34,708 nucleotides of DNA from Siccibacter colletis (lineage in GTDB: Bacteria > Pseudomonadota > Gammaproteobacteria > Enterobacterales > Enterobacteriaceae), in contig NZ_JMSQ01000022.1 of NCBI RefSeq assembly GCF_000696575.1, positions 1 to 34,708 on the forward strand. Reading direction: 5' to 3'. Below the pieces are notes generated by a model. The model was not told where the DNA came from, searched no databases, and worked only from the letters and a program-made list of their open reading frames with translations. Position 1 is the first letter of the stretch; each line of letters opens with the position of its first letter. Both the position numbers and the translations under genes were made by a program. Positions 7,700-16,630 of the stretch are shown here, piece by piece.

Positions 7700-8700
7700 C
7701 GACCGTAGCGGAAGAGAGAAAAGTACTGCTCGAAATTGCCGATCTGAAAGTGCATTTCGACATCAAAGATGGCAAACAGTGGTTCTGGCAGCCGCCTAAA
7801 ACCCTGAAAGCGGTCGACGGCGTGACGCTGCGCCTGTACGAAGGGGAAACCCTCGGCGTGGTCGGCGAATCGGGCTGCGGTAAATCGACTTTTGCCCGTG
7901 CCATTATCGGCCTGGTGAAAGCCACCGACGGCAAAGTCGCCTGGCTTGGCAAAGATCTGCTTGGCATGAAACCGGACGAGTGGCGCAACGTGCGCAGCGA
8001 TATCCAGATGATTTTCCAGGATCCGCTGGCGTCTTTGAACCCGCGTATGAATATCGGCGACATTATCGCCGAGCCGCTGCGCACCTATCATCCCAACATG
8101 CCGCGTCAGGAAGTGAAGGACCGGGTGAAAGCGATGATGATGAAGGTGGGCCTGCTGCCTAACCTGATCAACCGCTATCCGCACGAGTTCTCCGGCGGTC
8201 AGTGTCAGCGTATCGGGATCGCGCGCGCACTGATCCTTGAGCCGAAGCTGATCATCTGTGATGAGCCGGTGTCGGCGCTGGACGTGTCGATTCAGGCGCA
8301 GGTGGTGAACCTGCTGCAGAAGCTGCAGCGCGAGATGGGGCTGTCGCTGATCTTTATCGCCCACGATCTGGCGGTGGTGAAACACATCTCCGACCGCGTG
8401 CTGGTGATGTATCTGGGTCATGCGGTGGAGCTGGGCACCTATGATGAGGTGTATCACAACCCGCTGCACCCTTATACCCGCGCGCTGATGTCGGCGGTGC
8501 CGATCCCGGACCCGGATCTGGAGAAGAACAAAACCATTCAGCTGCTGGAAGGGGAACTGCCTTCGCCAATCAATCCGCCGTCGGGCTGCGTGTTCCGTAC
8601 CCGCTGTCCGATTGCTGGCCCGGAATGCGCGAAAACGCGGCCGGTGCTGGAGGGCAGCTTCCGACACGCGGTTTCGTGTCTTAAGGTTGACCCGCTATAA
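7696..8700 (+). CDS. oppF: OppF, oligopeptide transporter ATPase
   Basis: OppF is the partner ATPase of OppD. In the 334-residue protein, Walker A is GESGCGKS at 57-64, the signature is SGGQCQ at 166-171 and Walker B is LIICDE at 185-190. The switch histidine is in IAHDLAVV. The C-terminal peptide-transporter extension carries the cysteines GCVFRTRCP and GPECAK. Start ATG 7696 overlaps the oppD stop codon (ATGA). OppF is the last gene of the operon; a strong terminator begins five bases after its stop codon. Confidence 0.97.
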   Translation: MTTVAEERKVLLEIADLKVHFDIKDGKQWFWQPPKTLKAVDGVTLRLYEGETLGVVGESGCGKSTFARAIIGLVKATDGKVAWLGKDLLGMKPDEWRNVRSDIQMIFQDPLASLNPRMNIGDIIAEPLRTYHPNMPRQEVKDRVKAMMMKVGLLPNLINRYPHEFSGGQCQRIGIARALILEPKLIICDEPVSALDVSIQAQVVNLLQKLQREMGLSLIFIAHDLAVVKHISDRVLVMYLGHAVELGTYDEVYHNPLHPYTRALMSAVPIPDPDLEKNKTIQLLEGELPSPINPPSGCVFRTRCPIAGPECAKTRPVLEGSFRHAVSCLKVDPL

Positions 8701-8705
8701 TCGCA

Positions 8706-8735
8706 GGGGCTGGCATGATGCCAGCCCCTTTTTTT
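8706..8735 (+). terminator. Rho-independent terminator of the opp operon
   Basis: GGGGCTGGCA, loop TGA, TGCCAGCCCC, then seven T residues. The ATG at 8715 lies inside this stem, so it is not a good start for the next gene. Confidence 0.93.
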
Positions 8736-8747
8736 GCGAGGTTTACC

Positions 8748-9590
8748 GTGTCAGGGATTACATTACGCCGTCGCCATCTGTTTCATCTGCTGTTTGACCA
8801 GCGCACCCGCAGCGCCCGGCGCGTGGAGGCTTTCTGCGGCCTGATGGCGCTGTTAAGCGTTATCGTGGTGTTTTTCGAATCCGCTTTGATGACGCGTCAC
8901 GCCCCTGCGCCGCCTCATCCGGGCCTCTGGCTGGGCATAGAGATAGCATTCACGCTGTTTTTCACCCTCGAATATTTGCTGCGCCTGGTGCTTTCTCCCG
9001 AGCCGGCACGTTACGCGTTCAGCTTCTGGGGGATACTCGATCTTGCCACACTGCTTCCGCTCTACGTCTACTGGCTGTGGCCAGAAATTGCTGTCAGCTA
9101 TCTGTTTATCTGGCGGGCAATGCGTGCCGTGCGTGCGCTACGCATCCTCAAGCTGCTGCGTTTTATGCCTTCCCTCAGGCTGGTGGGCGAGGCGGTAAGT
9201 AACGCCCGACATCAGCTGATTCTGTTTTATGCTTTTATCGCGATTGTGATGGTGGTTGCAGGTGCGCTGATGTACGGCATTGAGGGCGGGGAGAACGGTT
9301 TCGACAGTCTGGGCGCCTCGGTATACTGGGCGGTGGTAACCGTAACGACGGTGGGTTATGGCGATTTGACACCCCATACCGCTGCCGGGCGGGTAGTGGC
9401 ATCTTTATTGATATTGATTGGCTACTCGGTGATTGCTATCCCGACCGGGATTTTGAGTTCACAGATGACGGAAAATCTCCAGCGAAGACGACAAGCGCGT
9501 CGTTGTATACACTGCCGCACGGCAGATCATAAACTGGATGCGATCTATTGCCATCATTGCGGTGCGGCGTTGCCGCGGCTGAAAAGATAG
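8748..9590 (+). CDS. Voltage-gated K+ channel with C-terminal zinc ribbon
   Basis: This is a six-transmembrane ion channel of the voltage-gated superfamily, in the inner membrane. S4 is textbook: R123, R126, R129, R132, K135 and R138 occur at every third residue. The selectivity filter TVGYGD is at 201-206 after a pore helix, which indicates potassium. A short hydrophilic tail then carries C253-x2-C256 and C268-x2-C271, a zinc-ribbon pattern, in place of the RCK domain of E. coli Kch. I chose GTG 8748 (280 residues) because GCGAGG lies six bases upstream; the in-frame ATG 8715 falls inside the opp terminator. The gene is not the orthologue of kch and stands alone between oppF and yciU. Gating signal and role are unknown. 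Confidence 0.85.
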   Translation: MSGITLRRRHLFHLLFDQRTRSARRVEAFCGLMALLSVIVVFFESALMTRHAPAPPHPGLWLGIEIAFTLFFTLEYLLRLVLSPEPARYAFSFWGILDLATLLPLYVYWLWPEIAVSYLFIWRAMRAVRALRILKLLRFMPSLRLVGEAVSNARHQLILFYAFIAIVMVVAGALMYGIEGGENGFDSLGASVYWAVVTVTTVGYGDLTPHTAAGRVVASLLILIGYSVIAIPTGILSSQMTENLQRRRQARRCIHCRTADHKLDAIYCHHCGAALPRLKR

Positions 9591-9611
9591 GGCGGCCGCA
9601 GCCGCACCGTC

Positions 9612-9977
<366 letters not shown>

Positions 9978-11438
9978 TTACAGCAACGGGCTGAAGAAGT
10001 AAAACAGTCGCTCGGTGATGCGCTGCCACAGGGGGCGTTTTACCCACAGGCGCGCATCCAGCAAGCGCGAGCGGGAGATATAATCGTCCTGCACCGCGGC
10101 CAGATCGGCACCGAAACCGACGTCATCGATCACCAGCGTGATTTCGAAATTGAGCCACAGGCTGCGCATGTCGAGATTTACCGTGCCCACCAGGCTCAGT
10201 TCGCCATCCACCAGCACGCTTTTGGTGTGCAGCAGGCCGCCTTCAAACTGGTAAATTTTCACCCCGGCCGCCAGCAATTCGCTGAAGAATGCCCGGCTCG
10301 CCCAGCCCACCAGCAGCGAGTCGTTCTTGCGCGGCAGAATAATGCTGACATCAACCCCGCGCTGCGCGGCGGTGCAGATGGCATGCAGCAGATCATCGCT
10401 CGGCACAAAGTAGGGCGTGGTCATGATCAGGTAGTTACGCGCTGCGTACACCGAGGTCAGCAGCGCCTGATGGATCAGATCTTCAGGAAAACCCGGCCCG
10501 GAGGCGATGGTGTGGATAGTGTGCCCGCTGGCTTCTTCGAACGGCATAATGTTGGCGTCTGGCGCGGGGGGGAGCAGGCGTTTACCGGTCTCGATTTCCC
10601 AGTCGCAGGAGTAGACGATGCCCATTGCCGTGGCGACCGGACCTTCCATACGCGCCATCAGGTCCACCCATTGGCCGACGCCGGCATCCTGCTTGAAGTA
10701 GCGCGGATCGACCATGTTCATGCTGCCGGTATAGGCGATGTAGTTATCAATCATTATCATTTTACGGTGCTGGCGCAGATCCATGCGGCGCAGGAATACG
10801 CGCATCAGATTCACCTTGAGCGCCTCAACCACTTCCACGCCGGCGTTGCGCATCATCGCCGCCCACGGGCTGCGGAAGAAATCGACGCTGCCGGCGGAGT
10901 CAAGCATCAGACGGCAGTGCACCCCGCGGCGTGCGGCGGCCATCAGCGATTCGGCGACCTGGTCCGCCATGCCGCCGGGATGCCAGATGTAAAACACCAT
11001 CTCAATGTTATGACGCGCCAGCTGTATATCGCGGATCAGCGCCTGCATCACGTCATCGGAGCTGGTCAACAGCTGAAGCTGGTTGCCTTTCACCCCGGCA
11101 ATGCCCTGGCGACGCTCGCACAGCTGAAACAGGCTGCTGGCGACTGCGCTGTTCTCTTCGGCGAAGATATGCTTGCAGGCTTTGAGATCGTTAAGCCATT
11201 TGGCGGTGGAGGGCCACATCGCCCGCGCACGTTCGGCGCGGCGTTTACCAAGGTGCAGCTCTCCGAGCGACAGATAGGCAATCACACCCACCAGCGGCAG
11301 AATATAAATAATCAGCAGCCAGGCCATGGCGGAAGGCACCGCGCGGCGCTTCATCAATATGCGCAGCGTGACGCCGGCGATCATCAGCCAGTAACCCAGA
11401 ATGACCAGCCAACTCACCAGCGTGTAGAAGGTCGTCAT
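9978..11438 (-). CDS. clsA: ClsA, cardiolipin synthase A
   Basis: ClsA joins two phosphatidylglycerol molecules to form cardiolipin and glycerol at the inner membrane. The 486-residue length matches E. coli. Two N-terminal membrane segments (about 5-28 and 37-58) precede two phospholipase D domains. Both HKD motifs are complete: H224-K226-D231 (HRKMIMID) and H404-K406-D411 (HTKSVLVD), each followed by G-S-M-N or G-T-V-N. ATG 11438 has AAAGGA upstream. yciU follows on the same strand. In E. coli K-12, kch is found upstream of clsA; here only yciY stands between clsA and yciI. Confidence 0.97.
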   Translation of the reverse strand: MTTFYTLVSWLVILGYWLMIAGVTLRILMKRRAVPSAMAWLLIIYILPLVGVIAYLSLGELHLGKRRAERARAMWPSTAKWLNDLKACKHIFAEENSAVASSLFQLCERRQGIAGVKGNQLQLLTSSDDVMQALIRDIQLARHNIEMVFYIWHPGGMADQVAESLMAAARRGVHCRLMLDSAGSVDFFRSPWAAMMRNAGVEVVEALKVNLMRVFLRRMDLRQHRKMIMIDNYIAYTGSMNMVDPRYFKQDAGVGQWVDLMARMEGPVATAMGIVYSCDWEIETGKRLLPPAPDANIMPFEEASGHTIHTIASGPGFPEDLIHQALLTSVYAARNYLIMTTPYFVPSDDLLHAICTAAQRGVDVSIILPRKNDSLLVGWASRAFFSELLAAGVKIYQFEGGLLHTKSVLVDGELSLVGTVNLDMRSLWLNFEITLVIDDVGFGADLAAVQDDYISRSRLLDARLWVKRPLWQRITERLFYFFSPLL

Positions 11439-11583
11439 AGCGTAAAAAAATCCTTTTGATTGCCTGTTGTTATGAGTGTATGCGTTATTTTGGTCCGCCG
11501 ACCATATCCTGACAGAAAAAGCACTACGGCATCGTGGTTAAGGGGTATAATCTGCTTTCTGTTTTAGTTATGAGTCGTAAAAA

Positions 11584-11757
11584 ATGAGGCGTAGTCGAAC
11601 GGAAGTTGGGCGCTGGCGGATGTTGCGTCAGTCTCAGCGACGAAAAGCGCGCTGGCTTGAGGCACAGTCTCGACGCAATATGCGTATCCACGCTATCAGA
11701 AAATGTATCGTGAATCGTCAACGTCACTCCCTGTTGTTCGCAAGTCAGATCAATTGA
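11584..11757 (+). CDS. yciY: YciY, small basic protein
   Basis: This 57-codon gene encodes a very basic protein that starts MRRSRTEVGRWRMLRQSQRR and ends LLFASQIN. It closely resembles E. coli YciY (57 residues), including the shared core WLEAQSRRNMRIH. The function is unknown. About 16 Arg/Lys and no acidic cluster suggest nucleic-acid or membrane-surface binding, but that is speculation. A good -10 hexamer, TATAAT at 11546-11551, lies 32 bases upstream of the start, with a poor -35. A GAG eight bases before the ATG is the only ribosome-binding hint. A terminator follows closely. The gene is divergent from clsA. Confidence 0.85.
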   Translation: MRRSRTEVGRWRMLRQSQRRKARWLEAQSRRNMRIHAIRKCIVNRQRHSLLFASQIN

Positions 11758-11765
11758 GCGCAGAA

Positions 11766-11797
11766 CGGGCACCAACGCGGTGCCCGATAATTTTTTT
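11766..11797 (+). terminator. Rho-independent terminator after yciY
   Basis: CGGGCACC, loop of five, GGTGCCCG, then ATAA and seven T residues, nine bases after the yciY stop codon. It also separates yciY from the convergent yciI. Confidence 0.8.
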
Positions 11798-11824
11798 AAC
11801 GCCTTGCCGACATCCTGTCCCGCA

Positions 11825-12121
11825 TCAAAATACTTTCTTGTACGGCTTTACCTGCACCGTTTTATACACGCCCGCCGCGATGTACGGATCGGCTTCAGCC
11901 CAGGCCTGCGCCTCTTCCAGCGATGTAAACTCTGCAATCACGGTAGAGCCGGTGAAACCCGCCGCCCCCGGATCGTTACTGTCCACAGCAGGCATCGGAC
12001 CGGCGGTGAGCAGGCGGCCCTCGTCGCGCAGCAGCTGCAGGCGAGCGAGGTGCGCAGGACGCACGGACTGTCGTTTTTCGAGCGAATCAGCAACATCTTC
12101 AGCGTAAATCACATAAAGCAC
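11825..12121 (-). CDS. yciI: YciI family protein
   Basis: YciI is a small cytoplasmic protein with a ferredoxin-like fold related to muconolactone isomerase; its reaction in enterobacteria is unknown. I chose GTG 12121 because AGGAG lies seven bases upstream and this gives 98 residues, the E. coli length, beginning (M)[16 protein letters not shown]. The frame runs open upstream to 12184 without a supported start. The family core [22 protein letters not shown] with a conserved His, and the GSTVIAEF strand, are intact. The gene is divergent from tonB. Confidence 0.92.
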   Translation of the reverse strand: MLYVIYAEDVADSLEKRQSVRPAHLARLQLLRDEGRLLTAGPMPAVDSNDPGAAGFTGSTVIAEFTSLEEAQAWAEADPYIAAGVYKTVQVKPYKKVF

Positions 12122-12268
12122 GGTATAGCTCCTGAGAGTAAGCAAAGGTGAAAATACGGTAAGTGAATACGTAACAGCCTGCAATGAAAAGATAATCTGA
12201 ATGTTACAAACCGGAGAAACCCTGTAAGTATTCGCGCTTTTTCAGGGCGAAAGGGCATGCCGTTGTTG

Positions 12269-12291
12269 AATATGATTGCTATTTGCATTTA
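12269..12291 (+). promoter_or_regulatory. Candidate Fur box and promoter region of tonB
   Basis: The A/T-rich stretch AATATGATTGCTATTTGCAT, continuing TTAA, contains GAT/ATT half-site units resembling Fur boxes. As I recall, it is nearly unchanged from the E. coli tonB promoter, where Fur represses in iron-rich conditions. Conservation in an otherwise variable gap supports function; binding is inferred. Confidence 0.5.
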
Positions 12292-12333
12292 AAATTCAGG
12301 TCTCTTTTGATCACTGAAACGATTATGACTTCA

Positions 12334-13056
12334 ATGACCCTTGATTTACCTCGCCGCTTTCCATGGCCTGCGCTGCTCTCAGTGGGGATCCACGGTGCCG
12401 TCGTGGCGGGCCTGCTTTATACGTCGGTACATCAGGTTGTTGAACTGCCAGCGCCTGCTGAGCCCGTTTCCGTCACGCTGGTCGCCCCGGCCGATCTCGA
12501 ACCGCCGCAGCCGCAGGTGGTTGAGCCGGAGCCGGTGGTCGAGCCTGAGCCAGAACCGGAACCCGAGCCGGTTCCCGAGCCGCCAAAAGAGGCGCCGGTG
12601 GTGATCCATAAGCCGGAACCCAAACCGAAGCCAAAACCAAAGCCGAAACCAAAGCCGGAGAAAAAGGTCGAGCAGCCGAAGCGCGAAACCCGACCTGAGC
12701 CGCGTCCGGCCTCACCGTTTGAGAACAACGCTCCGGCGCGACCGGCGCCGCGTCCGGCAACTGCCGCACCGGCCGTCAGCGCCCCGTCTGGCCCGCGTGC
12801 CCTGAGCCGTAACCAGCCACAGTACCCGAGCCGCGCCTATGCGCTGCGCATGGAAGGGAACGTGCGCGTGCGTTTTGATGTCACCGCCGATGGCAGCGTC
12901 GAGAACATTGAAGTGCTCTCCGCCAAACCAGCCAACATGTTCGATCGCGAAGTGAAATCGGCGATGCGCAAATGGCGCTATGAACCCGGTAAGCCCGGCA
13001 AAGGGCTGGTGGTGAATATTGTGTTCCGCATGAACGGCGGCGCGAAAATGGAATAA
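12334..13056 (+). CDS. tonB: TonB, energy transducer for outer-membrane receptors
   Basis: TonB couples the proton-motive force, through ExbB and ExbD, to outer-membrane receptors for siderophores and vitamin B12. I chose ATG 12334 (240 residues, [12 protein letters not shown]...), the E. coli start; an ATG three codons earlier (MTSMTLDL) is equally in frame. The N-terminal membrane anchor (about 12-32) keeps the critical S16 and H20. The periplasmic spacer from about residue 66 to 125 is an EP repeat followed by a KP repeat. The C-terminal domain contains RNQPQYP, the TonB-box contact region, and [12 protein letters not shown]. coli TonB has 239 residues. It is convergent with yciA over a shared terminator. 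Confidence 0.97.
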   Translation: MTLDLPRRFPWPALLSVGIHGAVVAGLLYTSVHQVVELPAPAEPVSVTLVAPADLEPPQPQVVEPEPVVEPEPEPEPEPVPEPPKEAPVVIHKPEPKPKPKPKPKPKPEKKVEQPKRETRPEPRPASPFENNAPARPAPRPATAAPAVSAPSGPRALSRNQPQYPSRAYALRMEGNVRVRFDVTADGSVENIEVLSAKPANMFDREVKSAMRKWRYEPGKPGKGLVVNIVFRMNGGAKME

Positions 13057-13085
13057 AAAAAATCTCCCGTCAGGGAGATTTTTTT
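13055..13085. terminator. Bidirectional terminator between tonB and yciA
   Basis: AAAAATCTCCC-GTCA-GGGAGATTTTT is flanked by A-runs on one side and T-runs on the other, so it can end transcripts from both convergent genes. It overlaps the tonB stop codon. Confidence 0.9.
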
Positions 13086-13086
13086 A

Positions 13087-13488
13087 TCACTCAGCCACCG
13101 GAAGGGGGCGCGGTTTACCTTCCGGATCGACTGCGACGTAAACAAAAATTGCTTCGGTGGCACGGTAGCGCTGCCCGAGCGGTTCGGACGACACTTTCTT
13201 CACCCACACTTCCACATTGATGGTCACCGAGGTAATTCCGCGTTTAACGCAGCGCGCATAGCAGCACACCACGTCACCCACCGCGACCGGGCGCAGAAAC
13301 GTCATTCCGTCCACGCGTACCGTTACCACGCGACCATGCGCAATCTCTTTTGCCAGAATGGCCCCGCCCATATCCATCTGCGACATCAGCCAGCCGCCAA
13401 AGATATCGCCGTTAGCATTGGTATCAGCAGGCATCGCCAGCGTGCGCAGAACCAGTTCTCCCTGCGGAGTTTCGTTTGTTATTGTCAT
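13087..13488 (-). CDS. yciA: YciA, acyl-CoA thioesterase
   Basis: YciA is a broad-range hotdog-fold acyl-CoA thioesterase that releases free CoA in the cytoplasm. I chose ATG 13488, giving 133 residues starting MTITNETPQGELVLRTLAMP; a TTG five codons upstream (13503) is in frame but poorly supported. The active-site helix region NANGDIFGGWLMSQMD (about 24-39) includes the conserved Asn and Asp, followed by the strand RVVTVRVDGMTFLRPV. In E. coli yciA follows yciB; here the gtr cassette separates them. Confidence 0.95.
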   Translation of the reverse strand: MTITNETPQGELVLRTLAMPADTNANGDIFGGWLMSQMDMGGAILAKEIAHGRVVTVRVDGMTFLRPVAVGDVVCCYARCVKRGITSVTINVEVWVKKVSSEPLGQRYRATEAIFVYVAVDPEGKPRPLPVAE

Positions 13489-13573
13489 TGCTGTCTCATG
13501 CAAAAAGGGGCATCAGGAGGATGCTACTATGATTATCGGGTTTCTCACACACCGATATCAGCGCGAAGCGAAT

Positions 13574-13601
13574 AAAAAAGCCAGACCTTGCAGTCTGGCT
13601 T
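13574..13601 (-). terminator. Rho-independent terminator at the end of the gtr cassette
   Basis: Read on the minus strand: AAGCCAGAC, loop of six, GTCTGGCTT, then TTTT. It ends the three-gene gtr transcript 26 bases after the last stop codon and before the yciA upstream region. Confidence 0.8.
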
Positions 13602-13626
13602 GATGCGGGCAGGACATAACTAAAAT

Positions 13627-15180
13627 TCAGGGTACAAGCGCAATGGCTTTTATGGTTTTATCCGGCACGGAATGATAATACCAGTATGCCTGATTGATCG
13701 TTGCCTGTTTAAACTGCGCGACGGGCAGGGTATAACGCTTACTGTCGCTGCTAATCTCTACCGTACTTTCAACGGGCGCATCGCTGACCAATATAATATC
13801 GCCATCAGCATTAAACCATGCAGTAACAGCGTCGTTCAGGATCTGCTTATTTCCTGTGGCCAACACTGAATAATCAAAGCCAACCTTAACCTTGTCGATA
13901 TTTTCCGCGCCAAAATATTCGCCATACACCAGCGGATCGTGGAAGAACCCGAAATGCCCGCCGCTGTTTTGTAATTTGCTGAAGTGGAAGTCCGGAATGG
14001 TAAATACGCGCTGCTGCCCGGCGATTTCATGCGCAATAATTTGCAGCCGTACCTGATCCTGTTGCCAGACCCGCTTATACGCGGTCAGCATCAGGGTATA
14101 TGACCAGATAAATACGCCAACAAGAATCAGCACAATAGCGGCGACGCCGCGATTCGCTACGCGCTGCCCGGTATCGAGTAAATTGCTGGCGAGAAACGCA
14201 ATGGCGAACAGAAGAAACATAAAGGTGCCATTCATCACCCGGTCGGGATAGGTCGGCGAAGCGAACATAATGAGCGACGTACCGATCCCCACGCACACCA
14301 TGAGCCACATCATCACGGTTTTTACTCTGCTCAGCGTGACGTTGCGTTTGATACAAACAAACGCCAGTATGCCAAGCAGCACCAGCACCACCCAGCCAAT
14401 CCAGATGAGTGCCTGATGGCTGAAGAAGCGTTCAGTTAAGTGATAGGCAATTCGCTCGGTAAGCGGCTTCTGATACCACACCTGATGGGTTTCACCGCTG
14501 GCGCGAATAAAGTTACCGGGCGAGAAAATTAATACCAGGGCGCCCGCGATCGAGGCGCAAAGGTAAAGCAGCTTGCTCAGAATAACCGTTTTATGGAACC
14601 AGGCATTATAGACCACGGCCAGCGCGGCTAATGCGACCACAAAGGGGCCGATGCTTTCCGTCGAGCAGCCGGAAAACAGACTCAGCGCCACCATATACCA
14701 CTTTGTGGCAGTGATATTTTCGACGCAGATCCGATACATACCCCATATCCACGCGGCGACAAACAGGTTCGTCCATAGATAGTTTGCGCTGCCCACAATC
14801 CAGAAGGTGGTCTGTCCGATGTTAGGGTTTGAAATCCAGTAGGTCAGAAAGATCAGCGGAAACAGTAGTACGTCGTTTTTATGCAGCCTGAACGAACGCG
14901 ACGGGGTTTTAACAACCAAAAAGCAGAATGCGATGACTACCAGCCCGGTGATGAATGCATAAAAAAAGCGCGAATTCAACGCCAGGATCAGCGTACTGAC
15001 ATAGTCAGCGACCACGCGACCGCTCCAGGTCATGTAATGATGGAAATGCTTCTCGAACGACAGACCTAATAGCGAGTAGCGATAGTCGTCAGAGTGGATT
15101 GGGGTATACCATTCAATGATAAACACCAGTGAAAAAGCCAACAATAAAAGTAAAGGCATAAACTTCTTAGACATAATCAT
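13627..15180 (-). CDS. GtrC-type polytopic glucosyltransferase of O-antigen modification (DUF6056-like)
   Basis: This 517-residue membrane protein is in the position of the serotype-specific enzyme in gtr clusters, which moves glucose from undecaprenyl phosphate to the O-antigen in the periplasm. About ten hydrophobic segments span residues 8-360. They are followed by a soluble C-terminal domain of about 150 residues. The first periplasmic loop carries D31-D32 in IHSDDYRY, an acidic pair of the kind GT-C glycosyltransferases use near the active site. Start ATG 15180 is 19 bases after gtrB; an ATG two codons in is an alternative. The third gene varies most between gtr clusters, so the linkage made cannot be predicted. 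A terminator follows. Confidence 0.72.
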   Translation of the reverse strand: MIMSKKFMPLLLLLAFSLVFIIEWYTPIHSDDYRYSLLGLSFEKHFHHYMTWSGRVVADYVSTLILALNSRFFYAFITGLVVIAFCFLVVKTPSRSFRLHKNDVLLFPLIFLTYWISNPNIGQTTFWIVGSANYLWTNLFVAAWIWGMYRICVENITATKWYMVALSLFSGCSTESIGPFVVALAALAVVYNAWFHKTVILSKLLYLCASIAGALVLIFSPGNFIRASGETHQVWYQKPLTERIAYHLTERFFSHQALIWIGWVVLVLLGILAFVCIKRNVTLSRVKTVMMWLMVCVGIGTSLIMFASPTYPDRVMNGTFMFLLFAIAFLASNLLDTGQRVANRGVAAIVLILVGVFIWSYTLMLTAYKRVWQQDQVRLQIIAHEIAGQQRVFTIPDFHFSKLQNSGGHFGFFHDPLVYGEYFGAENIDKVKVGFDYSVLATGNKQILNDAVTAWFNADGDIILVSDAPVESTVEISSDSKRYTLPVAQFKQATINQAYWYYHSVPDKTIKAIALVP

Positions 15181-15199
15181 GGTTTGTCCATAGAGGGAA

Positions 15200-16123
15200 T
15201 TAATGCTTATTCTGCTTTTTGATTAAATAGCGCGGGCGCATTTTGGTTTCGGTGTAAATACGACCAATATATTCTCCAAGAACCCCAATGCCGATAAGTT
15301 GAATACTTCCCAGAAACAGGATCGAAACCATTAACGACGGATAGCCTCTGACCTGATTTCCCCATACCAGCTTATCGATAATCATCCATGCCCCATATGA
15401 GAAAGAGAGCAGCGCGACAACAGCACCAAGATAGGTCCAGATCCGCAGCGGGAAAGTAGAAAATGACGTGATTCCCTCCAGCGCCAGATTCCACAATTTC
15501 CAGCCGTTGAATTTTGATGTTCCCGCCACGCGCTCAGAGCGCACATATTCGACAACGTCGGTTTTACCGCCAACCCAGGATAAAATACCTTTCATAAAAA
15601 GGTTTTTTTCCGGCATCAGCTTAATATTTTCCACCACCTCACGACTCATAAGCCGGAAGTCACCGACATTTTCTTCAATTTTGGGCGAGCTAATTTTATT
15701 GTGCAGCTTATAAAACCATTCGGCAGTTTTTCGCTTCAGGCGCCCGTCCGTTGAGCGATCGGAACGTTTAGCCAGCACCATATCGGCACCTTGCTGCCAT
15801 TTTTGAATCAGATGGGGAATAACCTCGATGGGATCCTGGAGATCCACATCAATAGGAATGACCACATCACCGGTGGCGTATTCCAGCCCGGCAAACAGGG
15901 CTGCCTCTTTACCAAAATTGCGTGTAAAGGTGAGCACCACCAGCAACGGGTCGGAAACGGCGAGGGCATCGAGAATGGATTCTGAGGCATCCGTGCTGCC
16001 GTCGTTCACAAATACGATCTCGATCTCATATTGCTGAAGTTCGGTAAACGCTCTGACGGTTTTATAAAAAACCGGTATCGCCTCTTCCTCATTCAGCACT
16101 GGCACCACAAGAGAGACTTTCAT
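15200..16123 (-). CDS. gtrB: GtrB, bactoprenol glucosyl transferase
   Basis: GtrB transfers glucose from UDP-glucose to undecaprenyl phosphate on the cytoplasmic face of the inner membrane. It is a 307-residue GT2 protein. The nucleotide-binding region starts [22 protein letters not shown] covers 39-45, and the metal-binding DVDLQDP is at 92-98. Two C-terminal membrane segments (about 230-252 and 263-285) follow, as in other GtrB proteins. Its start overlaps the gtrA stop codon by four bases, so the two are coupled. G+C in a 60-base sample is about 45%, below neighbouring core genes. Confidence 0.92.
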   Translation of the reverse strand: MKVSLVVPVLNEEEAIPVFYKTVRAFTELQQYEIEIVFVNDGSTDASESILDALAVSDPLLVVLTFTRNFGKEAALFAGLEYATGDVVIPIDVDLQDPIEVIPHLIQKWQQGADMVLAKRSDRSTDGRLKRKTAEWFYKLHNKISSPKIEENVGDFRLMSREVVENIKLMPEKNLFMKGILSWVGGKTDVVEYVRSERVAGTSKFNGWKLWNLALEGITSFSTFPLRIWTYLGAVVALLSFSYGAWMIIDKLVWGNQVRGYPSLMVSILFLGSIQLIGIGVLGEYIGRIYTETKMRPRYLIKKQNKH

Positions 16124-16482
16124 TTGTTATCCCTGAAAACGACGAGTTTTGAATAGAAAAAACCGCATATCAGACTCACAGCGGAGAACGTTATCAGCGT
16201 GAGTAACGGCGGAAGTGCCGTAAAGTCCGCAATCCAGCCGATGGTAAAGCTGAGCAATCCCATAAACCCAACAAATAGTACGTAGCGCATTGTAGTAGCT
16301 GGTGCCCTGAAAGTGAAACGGGCATTCAGGTAGTAGGACAGGCTCACGGCTACACAAAAGGCAATCAGGTTGGCGCTGGCCTGGCGGATGTGGAATCCAT
16401 ACAGGCAGGCGGTGAAAACCAGCCAGTGAACCGCGGTATTAAGCACACCAACCGAAAAATATTTTGCAAATAATTTGAGCAT
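16120..16482 (-). CDS. gtrA: GtrA, bactoprenol-linked glucose flippase
   Basis: GtrA is thought to flip undecaprenyl-phosphate-glucose to the periplasmic face. I chose ATG 16482, giving 120 residues ([20 protein letters not shown]...), the usual GtrA length; the frame extends 21 codons upstream to 16545 but that reads towards a terminator. Four hydrophobic segments and the family motif [11 protein letters not shown] are visible. The only ribosome-binding hint is GGCGG seven bases upstream. It is the first gene of a gtrA-gtrB-gtrC unit. A strong terminator stands just upstream, so the unit needs its own promoter; I see only a weak candidate (TAAGAT). Confidence 0.9.
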   Translation of the reverse strand: MLKLFAKYFSVGVLNTAVHWLVFTACLYGFHIRQASANLIAFCVAVSLSYYLNARFTFRAPATTMRYVLFVGFMGLLSFTIGWIADFTALPPLLTLITFSAVSLICGFFYSKLVVFRDNK

Positions 16483-16543
16483 TGAGATACCGCCATAATT
16501 GATCCGGGGAATCTTATCATCCTGATTTCTCAGCGTCTCGCCC

Positions 16544-16580
16544 AAAAAAAAGCACGCCTCGCGATGGGCGAGGCGTGCTT
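16544..16580 (-). terminator. Rho-independent terminator downstream of yciB
   Basis: Read on the minus strand, AAGCACGCCTCGC pairs with GCGAGGCGTGCTT around a five-base loop and is followed by seven or more T residues. It lies between yciB and gtrA and isolates the core genes from the inserted cassette. Confidence 0.9.
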
Positions 16581-16630
16581 ATTAGATCCGTGTCAGCGTG
16601 AGGCGCTAACAGGCAATGACGCAGCGGAAA

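Noticed and set aside
7603-8667. A 354-codon minus-strand open frame opposite oppF
   Set aside because: It mirrors oppF in the complementary frame, with low-complexity His/Arg/Gln composition and no family resemblance.
8715-8747. ATG 8715 as the start of the K+ channel gene
   Set aside because: It lies inside the stem of the opp terminator; GTG 8748 has a well-placed GCGAGG and reads directly into the channel domain.
10227-11459. A 410-codon plus-strand open frame opposite clsA
   Set aside because: clsA has both complete HKD motifs on the other strand; this frame is a shadow with His/Gln/Arg-rich composition.
11571-11588. A five-codon frame ATGAGTCGTAAAAAATGA overlapping the yciY start
   Set aside because: Too short and without composition or conservation evidence; it may only be the sequence around the yciY start.
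16483-16547. Dam/OxyR phase-variation region upstream of gtrA, as known for Salmonella gtr clusters
   Set aside because: Only one GATC is present between the terminator and gtrA, not the spaced set needed for that switch.
13504-16630. Prophage remnant around the gtr genes
   Set aside because: There is no integrase, excisionase, att-like direct repeat or tRNA at either edge, and the flanking terminators differ from each other.
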